From: Streptomyces griseoloalbus
GTDB taxonomy: Bacteria > Actinomycetota > Actinomycetes > Streptomycetales > Streptomycetaceae
Direction: 5' to 3'
NCBI GenBank assembly: GCA_014650015.1
Contig: BMUD01000003.1
Location: 62,001 to 126,000 of the forward strand
Length of the DNA stretch: 64,000 bases
Shown here: positions 53,244-62,852 of the stretch, piece after piece
Layout of the letters: each line of letters begins with the position of its first letter
How positions within the stretch are numbered: the first letter of the stretch is position 1
Notes under the pieces: generated by a model
Databases searched by the model: none
What the model saw: the letters and a program-made list of their open reading frames with translations, nothing else
What the model was told of the DNA's origin: nothing
Made by a program: the position numbers and the translations under genes

Positions 53244-54424
53244 CGGATGGCCAGGTGGTCGAGGTACGACCGCACGTTGCGGCGGGTCTCGGTGACGCTG
53301 TCGCCGCCGAACTTCTCCGCCACCGCGTCCGCCAGGACCAGGGCGACCATGGCCTCGGCGACGATCCCGGCCGCCGGCACGGCGCACACGTCGGAGCGCT
53401 GGTGGTGGGCCGCCGTCTCCTCACCGGTGACGACGTCCACCGTCTTCAGGGCCCGCGGCACGGTCGCGATCGGCTTCATAGCCGCCCGCACCCGCAGCAG
53501 CTCACCCGTGGTCAGTCCGCCCTCGGTACCGCCGGAGCGGCCCGAGGCGCGCTTGATGCCCTCGTCGGTCGCGACGATCTCGTCGTGCGCCTTGGAACCG
53601 GGCACCCGCGCCAGGTCGAAGCCGTCGCCGACCTCGACGCCCTTGATGGCCTGGATGCCCATGAGGGCGGCGGCCAGCCGGGCGTCGAGGCGCCGGTCCC
53701 AGTGGACGTGCGAGCCGAGGCCGACCGGGACGCCGTACGCGAGCACCTCGACCACGCCGCCGAGGGTGTCGCCGTCCTTGTGGGCCTGGTCGATCTCCGC
53801 GACCATCGCCTTCGAGGCGTCCGCGTCCAGACAGCGCACCGGGTCGGCGTCCAGCCGCTCCACGTCGGCGGGCGTCGGGTACACGCCGTACGGCGCCTTC
53901 GCCGCGGCCAGCTCGACCACGTGCGAGACGATCTCGATGCCGGCCGTCTCCTTCAGGTATGACCGGGCCACCGCGCCCAGCGCCACGCGGGCCGCGGTCT
54001 CCCGGGCACTCGCCCGCTCCAGGATGGGCCGGGCCTCGTCGAAGCCGTACTTCTGCATGCCGGCGAGGTCGGCGTGGCCGGGGCGGGGCCGGGTCAGCGG
54101 GGCGTTGCGCGCCAGACCGGCCAGCACCTCCGGGTCGACCGGGTCGGCCGCCATGACCTGCTCCCACTTCGGCCATTCGGTGTTGCCGACCATGACCGCG
54201 ACCGGGGAGCCGAGGGTGAGGCCGTGCCGGACGCCGCCGAGGAAGGTGACCTCGTCGCGTTCGAACTTCATCCGGGCACCGCGCCCATAGCCCAGCCGCC
54301 GCCTCGCGAGGTGGTCCGCCACCATGTCCGTGGTGATCGGCACGCCGGCGGGCAGCCCCTCCAGCGTCGCGACGAGTGCGGGACCGTGGGACTCCCCCGC
54401 GGTCAGCCAGCGCAACCTGCTCAA
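53240..54424 (-). CDS. aroC: Chorismate synthase
   Basis: 394 aa. It makes chorismate from EPSP using reduced FMN. Signatures: [21 protein letters not shown] at the N-terminus, [15 protein letters not shown] and the C-terminal [11 protein letters not shown]-like stretch (here [20 protein letters not shown]). The start appears to be a rare TTG at 54424 ([13 protein letters not shown] as in other members), preceded by GGAGGAGC at a good distance. First of the overlapping aroC-aroK-aroB set. Confidence 0.95.
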
Positions 54425-54608
54425 CGGTGCTCCTCCGTGCTCGCGCCCCGGTACTGCCCTGCGTACGCGCCTCTTCGCGTACGGCTGTGGCGTGACGGGG
54501 TGCGCGGGCCCCGGTCCGCCACCTCCGATCCTCCCACGTCCGGGCGACGGATCCGGCGGCCGGTCCATCAGGCGGACGGGCGCGATCACGGGCCGGGCGG
54601 CGGGGGAA

Positions 54609-54980
54609 TCAGGCCGGGCCGCCGCCCTGGCGCCGCTGGGGCGCGTAGGCGCCCAGGAAGTCCGAGCCGCTCTGCTGCCGGTCGGCCTGCGGCGCGTACG
54701 CCCCCAGGTGGTCCGCCCCGCTGCCCTGCCGCTGCGGGGCGTACTGGCCCAGATGGTCGGCGCCGCTCCCCTGGCCGTACTGGGCGGCCGCGTGGATCGG
54801 CTGCCCGGTGCGGACGGCTCGACGGTGCGCGATCTTGCGCTTGACCTTGACGGCCCAGGACACCACGACGGCGAGCACGATCAGCGCCAGCACCGTGATC
54901 TGCACCCAGTCGGGCAGGAAGCCCAGCACGGACTCGAATATCTGCGACTTCACCGACGCCAGCGGCATGCCTGCGGACAT
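54609..54980 (-). CDS. Small membrane protein with DHLGxYAPQ repeats
   Basis: 123 aa. One membrane segment (about residues 22-45, [23 protein letters not shown]), a basic cytoplasmic stretch ([13 protein letters not shown]) and a hydrophilic tail with three copies of a 13-residue unit, [26 protein letters not shown] and [12 protein letters not shown]. No known family that I recognise. It sits alone between aroE and aroC in the same direction. The start at 54968 (MPLASVK) is an alternative. Confidence 0.78.
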   Translation of the reverse strand: MSAGMPLASVKSQIFESVLGFLPDWVQITVLALIVLAVVVSWAVKVKRKIAHRRAVRTGQPIHAAAQYGQGSGADHLGQYAPQRQGSGADHLGAYAPQADRQQSGSDFLGAYAPQRRQGGGPA

Positions 54981-55032
54981 GGAACGCCATCCCCTCCCTC
55001 GTTCCGCCCCCTGCGGAACCGAAGGTGAATCC

Positions 55033-55100
55033 TAGGGCCAGTCTGACCATTCCCGCCTGCCGCCCTGCGGGCGACGACGTGAATGGTCAGACAGGCCCTA
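55033..55100. terminator. 20-bp inverted repeat at the aroE stop, probable terminator
   Basis: Arms 55033-55052 and 55081-55100 are complementary at 19 of 20 positions, with a 28-base loop that contains a further small hairpin (CCGC/GCGG). The second arm includes the aroE stop codon. It likely ends aroE transcription before the small membrane protein gene. Confidence 0.75.
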
Positions 55101-55934
55101 TCGGGCGGCGAGGGCCCGCTCGCCCGCTTTTCGCATGGCCTCCAGCGGGGCCGGTGAACACCCCGTCATCTGTTCCACCTGGAGCACCGCCTGGTGCACC
55201 AGCAGGTCGAGCCCGCTGACCACGGCGCCGCCGTACGCGGACCAGCGGGCGGCGAGGACCGTCGGCCACGGGTCGTAGAGCACGTCGAAGAGGGCCGTCG
55301 GGCGCTCCGGGACGGCCCGGGCGAGCGTGTCCGTGACGCCGGCCGGGGTGGTGCTGACCACCAGCGGGGCGTTCAGGGCCCGCTCGGCGTCGTCCCAGTC
55401 GGCGATGCGCACCGCGACGTCGAGCCGCTCGGCCCACTGCCGCATCTCGGCGGCGCGGACCTCGCTGCGGACGTACGCGGTGACCTCGCCCGAGCAGACC
55501 CGGGCCAGCGCGGCCAGCGCGGACGAGGCGGTGGCGCCCGCGCCGAGGACCGCCGCGGACTCCACCTTCTCGATCCCGTGTTCGCGCAGGGCGGCGACCA
55601 TGCCGGGGATGTCGGTGTTGTCGCCGGTCCGGCGGCCGTCCTCGGAGAAGACGACGGTGTTGACCGCGTCCACGGAGGCCGCCGTCTCGCTGATCCCGTC
55701 GAGCAGCGGGATGACCGCCCGCTTGAGCGGCATGGTCAGCGACAGTCCCGCCCACTCCGGGCCCAGCGTCTCGAAGAAGCCCGGCAGCCCCTTCTCGTCG
55801 ACCTCGAAGCGGTCGTACGTCCAGCCCTCGAGCCCCAGCTCCGCATACGCGGTGCGGTGCAGCACCGGGGAGAGCGAGTGGGCGATCGGCGCGCCGAGAA
55901 CGGCCGCCCGTCGGGCCGCGGGCCTAGCTGGCAT
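55098..55934 (-). CDS. aroE: Shikimate dehydrogenase
   Basis: 278 aa NADP-dependent reductase of 3-dehydroshikimate. GAPIAHSLSPVLHRTAYAELGL (shikimate site), LTMPLKRAVIP (catalytic Lys), NTDIPG, and AVLGAGATASSALAAL (NADP loop). The ATG at 55934 overlaps the mltG 3' end by 11 bases, a conserved mltG-aroE arrangement in actinobacteria. Confidence 0.95.
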   Translation of the reverse strand: MPARPAARRAAVLGAPIAHSLSPVLHRTAYAELGLEGWTYDRFEVDEKGLPGFFETLGPEWAGLSLTMPLKRAVIPLLDGISETAASVDAVNTVVFSEDGRRTGDNTDIPGMVAALREHGIEKVESAAVLGAGATASSALAALARVCSGEVTAYVRSEVRAAEMRQWAERLDVAVRIADWDDAERALNAPLVVSTTPAGVTDTLARAVPERPTALFDVLYDPWPTVLAARWSAYGGAVVSGLDLLVHQAVLQVEQMTGCSPAPLEAMRKAGERALAAR

Positions 55935-57564
55935 TGAACTTGTCCTTCAGCTTCAGGAACTCGTCGTGGGTCCTGGCGAACTCTGTCTTGTTCACGCCGT
56001 CGGTGGCCACGAAGTAGATCCAGCCTTCGTCCGTGGGATTCAGCGCCGCCTGCAGGGCCTCCGCACCGGGGTTGCCGATGGGACCTGGAGGCAGGCCCTT
56101 GTTGGTGTAGGTGTTGTACGGGTCCTTGTTGCTGTTGATCTCGGACTCGCTGATGTCGATATTGCTCTCGCCCTTCAGGTAGTTGAAGGTCGAGTCGAAC
56201 TGGAGCAACTGGTTCGTCTCGGTGTTGGTGGTCTTGAGACGGTTGTAGATGACCTCGGACATCCTGCGGAAGTCGTCGTGGGTCTTGCCCTCCGCCTGTA
56301 CCAGGCTCGCGACCGTCACCAGCTCCCACGGCCCCTCCAGACCGAGACCCTCCGCCTTCCCCTCGAAGTCCAGCTCCGCGTACTTCTCGGAGGCCCGGGC
56401 CACCATCTGCTTCAGCACGGCCTCGGGTTTCTGGCCCTTGGCGACGGCGTAACTGGACGGGTAGAGGAAGCCTTCCAGCGGATCCCTGACGTCCCCGTGG
56501 TTCGCGGCCCAGTCGGGCAGGCCGAGGCTCTTCCACTTGGTCTCGGCGACCTTGGCCGTGGTGCCCTGCTCCACTCCGAGGCGTTTGTCGATCAGCTCGT
56601 AGACGGCGCCGTTGCGCTTGCCCTCGGCGATGATCAGATTGTTGCGGCTCTTCGGGCTGAGCATCAGTTCGACCGCGCTCGCGGCCGACATCTCCTTCTG
56701 CAGCGTGTAGACGCCGTCCTGGATGGTCTTGCCCTGCGGGTTGGCGGACTGAGCCGCGACGAAGGCGTCGACGCTCTTGACCACGCCCATCTTCTTGAGC
56801 TCCTGGCCGATGGCGAACCCGCCCGAGCCCGCGGGGATCGTGACGGTCACCTGCTCGCCGTTGCCGGCCCCCGCGAAGTCCGGGGCGCTGCCGAAACGAT
56901 CCTGGTAGAACTGGTACCCGAAGTACCCGATACCGCCTAGACCGCCGCCGAAGACCAGAACCACCACGAGGCAGGCGAAGCCATTGCGTCGTTGCTTCTC
57001 CTTGCCGCCCCGGCCCCGGCGCTCCCCGCGCCCACGGCGGTCGCCCGGCTCCTGGTCGCCGTCGTCGTCGCCACCGCCCGCGAAGAAGGCGTGTTCACCC
57101 TGATCGGGTCCCGGGTCCCAGTCCGGTTCCGGCTCGGGTTCGGTGCGGCGGCGGCTGGGCGGCTCGGGCGGCGGGTAGGCATCGGGGGACCCGTAGTAGT
57201 CGGCCTGTTCCCCGCCGTACGTCCCGGTCTGCTGCCCGTACGGGTCCGCCGGGGCGCCGGCGTACGGGTCCTGCGGGTGGGTGCCGACGGGCCAGCCGTT
57301 CTGGTCGTACTGCGGCTGCTCCTGAGACGCGTACTGCTGGTCGTACTGCGGGTACTGCTGCCCGCCGTAGCCGTCGCGCTCGCCCGTGCCCCAGTCGCCG
57401 TACTGCTGCTGCGTCTGCGGCTGCTGCGGATAGTGCTGCGGCTGGCCGTCGTAGGAGGAGTGCCGGCCCTGCTCGGCCTGCTGTCCTCTCCATCCGTCGT
57501 CCCCGTACAGCGGGTCGTCCGGATGCCACGGTTCGGAGCCTTGGCCCCGGCCATACTCAGTCAT
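55924..57564 (-). CDS. mltG: Endolytic peptidoglycan transglycosylase MltG (YceG-like)
   Basis: 546 aa. A long cytoplasmic N-terminus (residues 1 to about 195) rich in Gln, Tyr, Pro and Gly, then one membrane segment (NGFACLVVVLVFGGGLGGIGYFGY) and an extracytoplasmic LysM-like plus YceG domain. The catalytic Glu is in TVASLVQAEGKTHDDF, followed by IYNRLKTTNTETNQLLQFDSTFNY and YNTYTNKGLPPGPIGNPG. It cuts nascent glycan strands. ATG 57564. The disordered tail is a Streptomyces elaboration and may recruit divisome or polar growth proteins. Confidence 0.94.
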   Translation of the reverse strand: MTEYGRGQGSEPWHPDDPLYGDDGWRGQQAEQGRHSSYDGQPQHYPQQPQTQQQYGDWGTGERDGYGGQQYPQYDQQYASQEQPQYDQNGWPVGTHPQDPYAGAPADPYGQQTGTYGGEQADYYGSPDAYPPPEPPSRRRTEPEPEPDWDPGPDQGEHAFFAGGGDDDGDQEPGDRRGRGERRGRGGKEKQRRNGFACLVVVLVFGGGLGGIGYFGYQFYQDRFGSAPDFAGAGNGEQVTVTIPAGSGGFAIGQELKKMGVVKSVDAFVAAQSANPQGKTIQDGVYTLQKEMSAASAVELMLSPKSRNNLIIAEGKRNGAVYELIDKRLGVEQGTTAKVAETKWKSLGLPDWAANHGDVRDPLEGFLYPSSYAVAKGQKPEAVLKQMVARASEKYAELDFEGKAEGLGLEGPWELVTVASLVQAEGKTHDDFRRMSEVIYNRLKTTNTETNQLLQFDSTFNYLKGESNIDISESEINSNKDPYNTYTNKGLPPGPIGNPGAEALQAALNPTDEGWIYFVATDGVNKTEFARTHDEFLKLKDKFNAS

Positions 57565-57689
57565 CGATCCCCTAGAGCCGCGAGGCGGCGGTCGCCCGGC
57601 CACCTGGAACCCCGGCTGCCGTTCCACCTCTTGCTGTGCGGTGGCTGTTCGAACACCATCGCATCGCGCGGAACGTTACCGTATCGCGA

Positions 57690-58193
57690 TCAGACAACCA
57701 CTTCGACGCCCTCACCAGGCGGTCTGCCTGACACCCTTTCGGATTCCAGCGCCTGCTGAAGGATGATCACAGCGGCCGCCTGGTCGATGACGGAACGCCC
57801 CTTCTTGGACCTCACGCCCGAGGCGCGCAGCCCTTGACTCGCCGTCACCGTCGTCATCCGCTCGTCGAGGAGTCTCACCGGAACGGGCGCGATCATGCGG
57901 GCCAGTTCCTCGGTGAAGCCGCGGACCTTGGCGGCGGCCGGACCCTCGCCCCCCTTGAGGGAGCGAGGGAGACCGACGACGACCTCGATCGGCTCGTACT
58001 CCTCGACGAGCTGCCGCAGCCGGCGGTGCGCGGCCGGGACGTCCCGGCCGGGGACGGTCTCGACCGGAGTGGCGAGGATCCCGTCGGGGTCGCACGAGGC
58101 GACCCCGATGCGGGCGTCCCCGACGTCGATCGCGAGACGGCGGCCGCGGCGCATCACCGGACCGTCCACGGCTCCGTCCTCGCGCTCGTTCAC
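57690..58193 (-). CDS. ruvX: Putative pre-16S rRNA nuclease / Holliday junction resolvase-like (YqgF)
   Basis: 167 aa RNase H-fold protein. [18 protein letters not shown] (first catalytic Asp), [28 protein letters not shown] (Glu) and [13 protein letters not shown] (last Asp) are all present, so it is probably active. Family members process the 5' end of 16S rRNA. The GTG at 58193 overlaps the alaS stop (GTGA). Confidence 0.94.
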   Translation of the reverse strand: MNEREDGAVDGPVMRRGRRLAIDVGDARIGVASCDPDGILATPVETVPGRDVPAAHRRLRQLVEEYEPIEVVVGLPRSLKGGEGPAAAKVRGFTEELARMIAPVPVRLLDERMTTVTASQGLRASGVRSKKGRSVIDQAAAVIILQQALESERVSGRPPGEGVEVVV

Positions 58194-60859
58194 TTGGCCG
58201 AGTCCGCCACGAGCCGCTCGACGGCGTCGACGGCCTCGCCGACGGCGGCCGGGTTCTGGCCACCGCCCTGGGCGACGTCCGGCTTGCCGCCACCGCCGCC
58301 ACCGAGCGTCTTGGCGGCGGTACGCACCAGGTCACCGGCCTTGAGGCCGCGCTCACGGGCGGCCTCGTTGGTGGCGATGACGGTCAGCGGCTTGCCGTTG
58401 TTCACCGTGAACAGGGCGACGACGGCGGCCCGGCCGCCCTGGATGCGGCCGCGCACGTCGAGGACGAGCCTGCGCAGGTCGTCGGCGGTGGTGCCGTCCG
58501 GGACCTGCCCGGTGACGACGGCGATGCCGCGGACGTCCTTGGCGGACTCGGCGAGACCGGCGGCGGCCTGCAGCACCTTCTCGGCGCGGAACTTCTCGAT
58601 CTCCTTCTCGGCGTCCTTCAGCTTGCCGAGCATGGCGGAGACCTTCTCCGGGAGCTCCTCCGAGCGGCCCTTGAGCAGCTCGGTGAGCTGGTTGACGACC
58701 GTGTGCTCGCGGGCGAGGAAGGAGTAGGCGTCCACGCCGACGAGGGCCTCGATACGGCGCACACCGGAGCCGATCGAGGACTCGCCGAGCAGCTTCACCA
58801 GGCCGAGCTGGGCGGTGTTGTGCACATGGGTGCCGCCGCACAGCTCCTTGGAGAAGTCACCGATGGTGACGACCCGGACGCGCTCGCCGTACTTCTCGCC
58901 GAACTCGGCGATGGCGCCCTGCTTCCTGGCCTCGTCGATGCCCATGACGTCGGCGCGTACGTCGAGGTCGCGGGCGAGCACCTCGTTGATCTGCTGCTCG
59001 ACATCGAGCATGACCGTCTGCGGTACGGCGGACGGGGAGCCGAAGTCGAAGCGGAAGCGGCCGGGCTGGTTCTCGGAACCGGCCTGGGCGGCCGTCGGGC
59101 CGAGCGCGTCGCGCAGGGCCTGGTGGGTGAGGTGGGTGGCCGAGTGGGCGCGGGCGATGGCCTTGCGGCGGCGGCCGTCGATGGCGGCGTGGGCCTTGGC
59201 GCCGACGGTGACCTCGCCGACCTGGACGACGCCCTTGTGGACGTACACGCCCGGGACCGGCTTCTGGCAGTCCCGGACCTCGATCACGGCCCCGGAGTCC
59301 ACCTTGATCCGGCCGGTGTCGCCGATCTGGCCGCCGCCCTCGGCGTAGAACGGGGTGCGGTCGAGGACGATCTCGACCTCGTCGCCCTCGGTGGCGGCCG
59401 GGGAGGAGACGCCGTCGACGAGGATGCCGACGACGGTGGACTCGCCCTCGGTGTCGGTGTAGCCGATGAAGTCGGTGGCGCCGGCCCGGTCGGCGATCTC
59501 GCGGTAGGCGCCGAGGTCGGCGTGGCCGGTCTTCTTGGACTGGGCGTCGGCCTTGGCGCGCTCCCGCTGCTCCTTCATCAGGCGGCGGAAGCCGTCCTCG
59601 TCCACGGAGAGCCCCTGCTCGGCGGCCATCTCCAGGGTGAGGTCGATCGGGAAGCCCCAGGTGTCGTGGAGCAGGAAGGCCTTGTCGCCGGGCAGCACGG
59701 TGCCACCGGCGGCCTTGGTGTCGCTGACGGCGGTGTCGAGGATGTTGGTGCCGGCCTTCAGCGTCTTGAGGAAGGCGTTCTCCTCGGCGAGGGCCACCTT
59801 CTCGATGCGCTCGCGGTCGGTGATCAGCTCGGGGTACTGCTGCCCCATCATCTCGATCACGACGTCGACCAGGTCCTTGACGACCGGACCGGTGGCGCCG
59901 AGCAGGCGCATGTTGCGGATGGCGCGGCGCATGATCCGGCGCAGCACGTAGCCGCGGCCCTCGTTGCCGGGGGTGACGCCGTCACCGATGAGCATGACGG
60001 AGGTGCGCATGTGGTCGGTGACCACACGCAGGGAGACGTCCGAGGCATGGGCGTCGCCGTAGGCCACGCCGGTCAGCTCGGTGGCCTTCTTGATGACGGC
60101 CATGGAGGTGTCGATCTCGTACATGTTCTGCACGCCCTGCAGAATCATGGCGAGCCGCTCCAGGCCGAGGCCCGTGTCGATGTTCTGGCTCGGCAGGTCA
60201 CCGAGGATCGGGTAGTCCTTGCCCGGACCCTCGCCCCGCTCGTACTGCATGAAGACGAGGTTCCAGATCTCCACGTACCGCTCGTCGTTGACGGCCGGGC
60301 CGCCCTCGGCGCCGAACTCGGGACCGCGGTCGTAGTTGATCTCGGAGCAGGGGCCGCAGGGGCCGGGGACGCCCATGTCCCAGTAGTTGTCCTTCTTGCC
60401 CAGACGCTGGATGCGCTCGGACGGGACACCGACGACGTCGTGCCAGATGCGCTCGGCCTCGTCGTCGTCCTCGTAGACGGTGATCCACAGCCGCTCGGGG
60501 TCGAGGCCGTAACCGCCCTTGTCCTGGGGGCTGGTGAGCAGCTCCCAGGCGAGCTTGATGGCGCCTTCCTTGAAGTAGTCGCCGAAGGAGAAGTTGCCGC
60601 ACATCTGGAAGAACGTGCCGTGCCGGGTGGTCTTGCCGACCTCTTCGATGTCCGGCGTACGCACGCACTTCTGCACGCTCGTGGCGCGGTCGAAGGGCGG
60701 CTTGACCTCACCCAGGAAGTAGGGCTTGAAGGGCACCATGCCGGCCGGGACGAGCAGCAGAGTCGGGTCGTCCGCGATGAGCGACGCCGAAGGGACGACG
60801 GTGTGCCCGCGCTCCTCGAAGAAGCTCAGCCAGCGGCGGCGGATCTCGGCCGACTCCAT
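58190..60859 (-). CDS. alaS: Alanyl-tRNA synthetase
   Basis: 889 aa. Class II catalytic core at the N-terminus ([15 protein letters not shown], and [24 protein letters not shown]), then the editing domain with [16 protein letters not shown] and the zinc-type [13 protein letters not shown], and the C-terminal C-Ala domain ending [15 protein letters not shown]. Full length. The ATG at 60859 overlaps the stop of the preceding small gene by one base. Confidence 0.98.
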   Translation of the reverse strand: MESAEIRRRWLSFFEERGHTVVPSASLIADDPTLLLVPAGMVPFKPYFLGEVKPPFDRATSVQKCVRTPDIEEVGKTTRHGTFFQMCGNFSFGDYFKEGAIKLAWELLTSPQDKGGYGLDPERLWITVYEDDDEAERIWHDVVGVPSERIQRLGKKDNYWDMGVPGPCGPCSEINYDRGPEFGAEGGPAVNDERYVEIWNLVFMQYERGEGPGKDYPILGDLPSQNIDTGLGLERLAMILQGVQNMYEIDTSMAVIKKATELTGVAYGDAHASDVSLRVVTDHMRTSVMLIGDGVTPGNEGRGYVLRRIMRRAIRNMRLLGATGPVVKDLVDVVIEMMGQQYPELITDRERIEKVALAEENAFLKTLKAGTNILDTAVSDTKAAGGTVLPGDKAFLLHDTWGFPIDLTLEMAAEQGLSVDEDGFRRLMKEQRERAKADAQSKKTGHADLGAYREIADRAGATDFIGYTDTEGESTVVGILVDGVSSPAATEGDEVEIVLDRTPFYAEGGGQIGDTGRIKVDSGAVIEVRDCQKPVPGVYVHKGVVQVGEVTVGAKAHAAIDGRRRKAIARAHSATHLTHQALRDALGPTAAQAGSENQPGRFRFDFGSPSAVPQTVMLDVEQQINEVLARDLDVRADVMGIDEARKQGAIAEFGEKYGERVRVVTIGDFSKELCGGTHVHNTAQLGLVKLLGESSIGSGVRRIEALVGVDAYSFLAREHTVVNQLTELLKGRSEELPEKVSAMLGKLKDAEKEIEKFRAEKVLQAAAGLAESAKDVRGIAVVTGQVPDGTTADDLRRLVLDVRGRIQGGRAAVVALFTVNNGKPLTVIATNEAARERGLKAGDLVRTAAKTLGGGGGGKPDVAQGGGQNPAAVGEAVDAVERLVADSAK

Positions 60860-61230
60860 CAGTGGTCCTCATTCCGGTTGTACGGGTACGTCGGGTACGT
60901 CGGCTTGGGCGTCGGGCCCTCGACGTACTTGGGGCTGTTGCGGTTCTCGATGACGGCGTAGCTCCGGGGCGCGGGGAGTTGGCGGTCGACGGGGGCGGTG
61001 AGCCCGAGCGCGTCGCCCAGTTCGGCCTCCCGCTGGGCCATGTTGTCGCGGACCTCGAGCGCGAAGTCCACGGCGCGGTCCTTGAGCCGGCCGCCAGCCT
61101 CGATCGCCTTGTTCGCCGCGGTCACGGCGAGGTGCTCGGGCGTCAGCTGCTTGAGCTTGCGGTTGACCTTGGTGGTGGCCCACACGCCGGCGGCGACGCC
61201 GGTGGTGAACCAGAACGTTCGGCGGAACAT
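60859..61230 (-). CDS. Small membrane-associated protein (DUF6167-like)
   Basis: 123 aa. The N-terminal hydrophobic stretch [21 protein letters not shown] suggests a membrane anchor, then a helical middle and a Pro/Tyr-rich tail ([16 protein letters not shown]). It is conserved in front of alaS in Streptomyces, as I remember, with no known function. It overlaps alaS by one base, so the two are co-translated. ATG 61230. Confidence 0.82.
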   Translation of the reverse strand: MFRRTFWFTTGVAAGVWATTKVNRKLKQLTPEHLAVTAANKAIEAGGRLKDRAVDFALEVRDNMAQREAELGDALGLTAPVDRQLPAPRSYAVIENRNSPKYVEGPTPKPTYPTYPYNRNEDH

Positions 61231-61237
61231 CGCTGGG

Positions 61238-61681
61238 TCAGTCCCTCTTTCCCCGGGTCCGCTTGTCCCGCCGCGCGCCCGGGACGGTACGGCCCACGAT
61301 CACGGTACGCCTCGACGCCTTGGCCGGGGCGTCTTCCTTGCGGCCGCTGACGGCCCGGCGCACGCCGTAGCCGAAGGCGGCGACCTTGACCAGGGGGCCG
61401 CCGAAGGTCGAGGCCACGGTGGTCGACAGCGCGGAGGCGTTGGAGGTGACCTCCTGGACGTCGGAGGCGATCGCGTCGACCCGTTCGATCTGGGTCTGCG
61501 CGGAACGCACCGCCGAGGAGGCATCGGCCAGCAGCGGGACGGCCTGATCGGTCACATCCGCCACGAGCTTGGTGGTCGCCCGGAGCGTCTGGGCCAGCCT
61601 CGCCAACGCGACGGCGAGGAAGGAGACCAGGATCGCCCAGAAGACGGCCACCAGGATTCCGGCCACCTCGCCACCGGACAC
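61238..61681 (-). CDS. DUF948 family membrane protein
   Basis: 147 aa. Single N-terminal membrane segment (GEVAGILVAVFWAILVSFLAVALARL) followed by a long helix with heptad-like pattern (residues about 30-90) and a basic C-terminus. DUF948 proteins are small coiled-coil envelope proteins of unknown role. GTG 61681 (MSGGEVAG) chosen over GTG 61690 and ATG 61717 because AAGGGAG lies 12 bases upstream; the spacing is a little long. It is 7 bases before the DUF6167-like gene. Confidence 0.82.
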   Translation of the reverse strand: MSGGEVAGILVAVFWAILVSFLAVALARLAQTLRATTKLVADVTDQAVPLLADASSAVRSAQTQIERVDAIASDVQEVTSNASALSTTVASTFGGPLVKVAAFGYGVRRAVSGRKEDAPAKASRRTVIVGRTVPGARRDKRTRGKRD

Positions 61682-61867
61682 TGTGTGCACCCGCTCCCTT
61701 GAAACGCGCCTGAACATCGAGAAAGTCGTGTGACCGAGCCTATCGCGCCGGTGACGCGACTCCGTACCGGATTACCGTCCGCGGCCGGCGCAGTCGCGTG
61801 GGGCTCCGGTGCGCAGTGCGCGAGCGCCGGCGCGGAGGGAAACGGCTCCGGTACCGGGTGAAGAAGA

Positions 61868-61910
61868 GCCCGCCGCCTCGCCCGCCCTGTGGGGCGGGGA
61901 GACGGCGGGC
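61868..61910 (-). terminator. rpsD terminator hairpin
   Basis: GCCCGCCG (minus strand, from 61910) pairs with CGGCGGGC (61868-61875 region), with inner CCGCCC/GGGCGG pairs around a CACAG loop: a long imperfect stem 25 bases after the rpsD stop. The remaining bases of 61682-61934 hold no gene. Confidence 0.8.
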
Positions 61911-61934
61911 CGGGATACCGCGTGCCTGCTGGGG

Positions 61935-62549
61935 TCAGCGGGCGTAGTACTCGACGACGAGCTGCTCGTCGCAGATCACCGGGATCTCCTTGCGGTTCGG
62001 CTCACGGTCCAGGCGGAAGGCCAGGGACTTGAGGTTCACCTGGAGGTAGCGCGGGGTCTCACCGTCGGGGGCGAAGCCGCCTTCACGAGCGATCGTGAAG
62101 AGGGTCTTCTCCTTGCTGCGGTCACGCACCTGCACGACGTCGTCCGGGCGGACACGGAAGGAGGGCTTGTCGACCTTCTTGCCGTTGACCTGGATGTGGC
62201 CGTGGGTGACCATCTGGCGGGCCTGGTAGATCGTGCGGGCGATGCCCGAACGCAGGACCAGGGCGTCGAGACGACGCTCCAGCTCGATGATCAGGGCCTC
62301 ACCGGTCTTGCCCTGGACCTTGGAGGCACGCTCGTAGGCGCGGACGAGCTGGCGCTCGGACACGTCGTACTGCGCGCGCAGACGCTGCTTCTCCAGCAGA
62401 CGGACCTTGTAGTCCGAGTTCTGCTTGCGGCCACGGCCGTGCTCGCCGGGCGGGTACGGACGGGCCTCGAAGTACTTGACGGCCTTCGGGGTCAGCGCGA
62501 TGCCGAGGGCACGCGACTTCTTGACCTTGGGGCGGGACTGGTTCGCCAC
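61935..62549 (-). CDS. rpsD: 30S ribosomal protein S4
   Basis: 204 aa. N-terminal [50 protein letters not shown] and the S4 RNA-binding domain [40 protein letters not shown] are typical. The zinc-binding cysteines found in many S4 proteins are absent (C-minus form). It has a very purine-rich ribosome binding region, AGGAAAAGGAAAAGAA, before GTG 62549. It lies alone, not in the rpoA operon, as usual in Streptomyces. Confidence 0.97.
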   Translation of the reverse strand: MANQSRPKVKKSRALGIALTPKAVKYFEARPYPPGEHGRGRKQNSDYKVRLLEKQRLRAQYDVSERQLVRAYERASKVQGKTGEALIIELERRLDALVLRSGIARTIYQARQMVTHGHIQVNGKKVDKPSFRVRPDDVVQVRDRSKEKTLFTIAREGGFAPDGETPRYLQVNLKSLAFRLDREPNRKEIPVICDEQLVVEYYAR

Positions 62550-62852
62550 TTCTTTTCCTTTTCCTTTTCGGCTGCCTCAGGGTTACGGGAGGTCGCATCC
62601 GCAGCCGGGGGAATTCCCGACAGGTCCACGAGGGACGTGTCAGGCAGCCGCTCCCCTGGTCTGGGCACATACGTGCAGCACACGAACGGCCCACCGACCG
62701 GTCCCGGAACTGACGGGTGGTGGTGGGCTGCCCGCGACACCTACGACGGTGCGCGACGCTCCTGGATCGAAGGATCCGGCTGGATGTCCCGCCTGAGGCG
62801 CCGACCGGAGCCGGACACGGGACGCAGCACTGCGGGAAAGTCTACAGGGCGG
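62550..62852. other. rpsD leader and rarA-rpsD intergenic region
   Basis: 303 bases between rarA and rpsD. Apart from the purine-rich ribosome binding site of rpsD (62551-62566) I see no gene. The long leader could carry an S4 autoregulatory structure, but I recognise none. Confidence 0.5.
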
